A stretch of DNA of 64,000 bases, taken from positions 14,773,119-14,837,118 of the forward strand of contig CM077648.1 in NCBI GenBank assembly GCA_039707465.1. Reading direction: 5' to 3'. Shown in pieces: positions 62,532-64,000 of this stretch. Source of the stretch: Rhabdophis nuchalis. Its lineage: Eukaryota > Chordata > Lepidosauria > Squamata > Natricidae. Position 1 is the stretch's first letter; the number at the start of each line of letters is the position of its first letter. The notes under the pieces were generated by a model. The model was not told the DNA's origin. It was given only the letters and a program-made list of their open reading frames with translations, and did no database searches. A program made the position numbers and the translations under genes.

Positions 62532-63520
62532 TTCTCTGTGCTCTTTTACTATGATAGATCCTCTAATTTACTCAAATAATTGCATCAAAAGTAATGTTGA
62601 GTTACCAACATTATTCTCATATTATACAAATAGAATTGGTGATTTAAAAAAATGAAAGAAAGTTCACCCTTCATTTGGCATTGTTGAATGTTTCCTCAGC
62701 AATCAATTTGAGGCCCAGACTTTTTTAAAAAATGTAGAATGCTGTTATTTTAATTAGAATGCCTCTTGGGATAATCCACTTAAGAATGTGCATGAAAACG
62801 ATAGCAGGGCAAAATCAGAGGAGCAGCTTCCCAAAATTGGCTTTAAAAGACAGATAATAAAAAATTATCTGTGGAAACTGATAATTTCTGTACAATCCAA
62901 GCAACCCAATATTTGCTGTATTTAAGGATATGAATGAATACAATTGTCCAAAATTAATGTTCTAATCTAAATCACTGAATGCTATGTTGCTCTATTGATG
63001 TGCCTGACCTTTACCATTTTTGTCCTTAATAATGAATGTGAAAATAATTTGTTTGCAAAAGAGTGATCGATGGGCCACCTTGAATGCTGAATTAATCAAC
63101 TACAAAGAATCGACTCTTACTCAGTATCTTTGGTGCTAGATAATTGTGTCCTCCATGCATCTTCATCTACCTAAGGTTTACCTCAGGGCACAGCATCCCG
63201 GAGACAATCCAGATTATATAAATTACGTATGCTGGATGATTGCTCGTGCCAAGGTTATCAGTTTCATATTTTCTGTCCTTGGTTCATTCAACTTTGTCAT
63301 TCAACTTTAGCTGTCAAATATGATCTGATTCCATAATACCATTAAACAAATTGGCTGATGGCTGATGATTCATTGAGGTGTGAAATGCCAAGTTAGGTGT
63401 GATTCTTTGTGGAAACTTTAGATCCAGTCCCAGTCTTCAGTGCATTAAGGATTGGCAAGAATTCTCAGAAATATTATCTGTTCCATGTTCAGGTCTAACT
63501 ACGCCGGCAAGTGTGAATGA
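62532..63520. other. About 1 kb of unassigned AT-rich sequence
   Basis: No repeat hallmark, microsatellite or exon recognised. Confidence 0.3.
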
Positions 63521-64000
63521 TATGATTTCATTTCATTTATTTCATTTATTCGATTTTTATACCGCCCTATTTCCCAAGATGGGACTCAGGGCGGTGCACA
63601 GGAACTAAAAAATATAAAATATAAAATACAAATAAATACAAATAGTTACAATGGTTAAAACGAGAATTAAATAAAATTTGGCCCGTGCTAACAACATTAA
63701 TTAAAACTCAACTAAAATAATAAAATAGCTATACCAGCTATGCCAGGCCGGCCATATGAAAGAAGTGTGTTTTTAATGCCCGACGGAGGAGGCGAAGGTT
63801 TGAGATTGTACAGAGGTCTGGGGGCAGGTCGTTCCAGAGGGCGGGACCTGCCACAGAGAAGGCTCTTCCCCTGGGAGTCGCCAGCCGGCATTGTCCGGCG
63901 GACGGCACCCTAAGGAGGCCCTCCCTGTGGGAGCGGACAGGTCGAATGGAGGTATGTGATAGTAGGCGGTCCTGCAAGAAACCCGGCCCGATGCCATGGA
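63521..64000 (-). mobile_element. L2 LINE 3' end running off the window
   Basis: (TTTCA)n tail, then TTATACCGCCCTATTTCCCA and GGGACTCAGGGCGGTGCACA, an AT-rich 3' UTR, then minus-strand ORF2 C-terminal codons. Confidence 0.85.
63738..63977 (-). pseudogene. L2 ORF2 C-terminal fragment
   Basis: Minus-strand frame with RPVRSHREGLLRVPSAGQCR, GRAFSVAGPALWNDLPPDL and LKTHFFHMAGLA. The C-terminus of an L2 clade ORF2, clearly diverged from the copies at 31-34 and 52-54 kb. It continues beyond the window edge, so its full extent is unknown. Confidence 0.85.

Overview
This window looks like nuclear DNA from a squamate reptile, most probably a snake. The evidence is the repeat content: L2-clade and CR1/L3-like LINEs whose 3' ends carry short simple-repeat tails, BovB LINE 3' ends, Sauria-type tRNA SINEs, a Tc1-like element, and very many hAT and TA-target MITEs. 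The species cannot be read from the sequence. No complete host protein-coding gene was recognised; every long open frame with a recognisable product belongs to a transposable element.

Layout. 0-3.5 kb: a MITE with an internal 41-bp tandem repeat, an ORF1-only L1 insertion with target-site duplications (TSDs), and a LINE 3' end with a long pentanucleotide tail. 3.5-4.9 kb: a decayed Tc1-like element with two LINE pieces nested in it. 5-11 kb: hAT and TA MITEs with unassigned DNA between them. 11.46-13.69 kb: a TA MITE split by a 1,872-bp hAT-type element built of several inverted repeats, including a 131-bp palindrome arm pair with one mismatch. 14-31 kb: MITEs, tRNA SINEs, CR1 3' ends and several nested insertions, with AT-rich unassigned DNA at 18-19, 20-21 and 22 kb. 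31.34-34.35 kb: a 5'-truncated L2 LINE with an intact 931-codon endonuclease/reverse-transcriptase frame. 34.97-35.87 kb: a ~0.9-kb polypurine tract. 36.0-36.9 kb: a CpG-rich block ending in a strong splice-donor sequence, the best candidate for a host promoter and 5' exon (plus strand). 37-51 kb: SINEs, MITEs and unassigned DNA, possibly intron. 51.9-54.2 kb: a second L2 copy with 678 intact codons. 54.7-56 kb: LTR-like sequence with an L2 fragment inside. 56-64 kb: CR1, BovB (two copies in opposite orientation), hAT elements including a SPIN-like one, and an L2 3' end running off the window.

How the parts fit together. The autonomous-type proteins visible (L2 endonuclease/RT, L1 ORF1 C-terminus, remnants of CR1, BovB and Tc1 proteins) belong to retrotransposition and cut-and-paste transposition. 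The hAT and TA MITEs have no proteins and would have been moved by transposases encoded elsewhere. Thirteen hAT-type copies have perfect 8-bp TSDs, and many sit inside older repeats, so a relative order of insertions can be read directly. Family names come from recalled consensus features and not from a database search.
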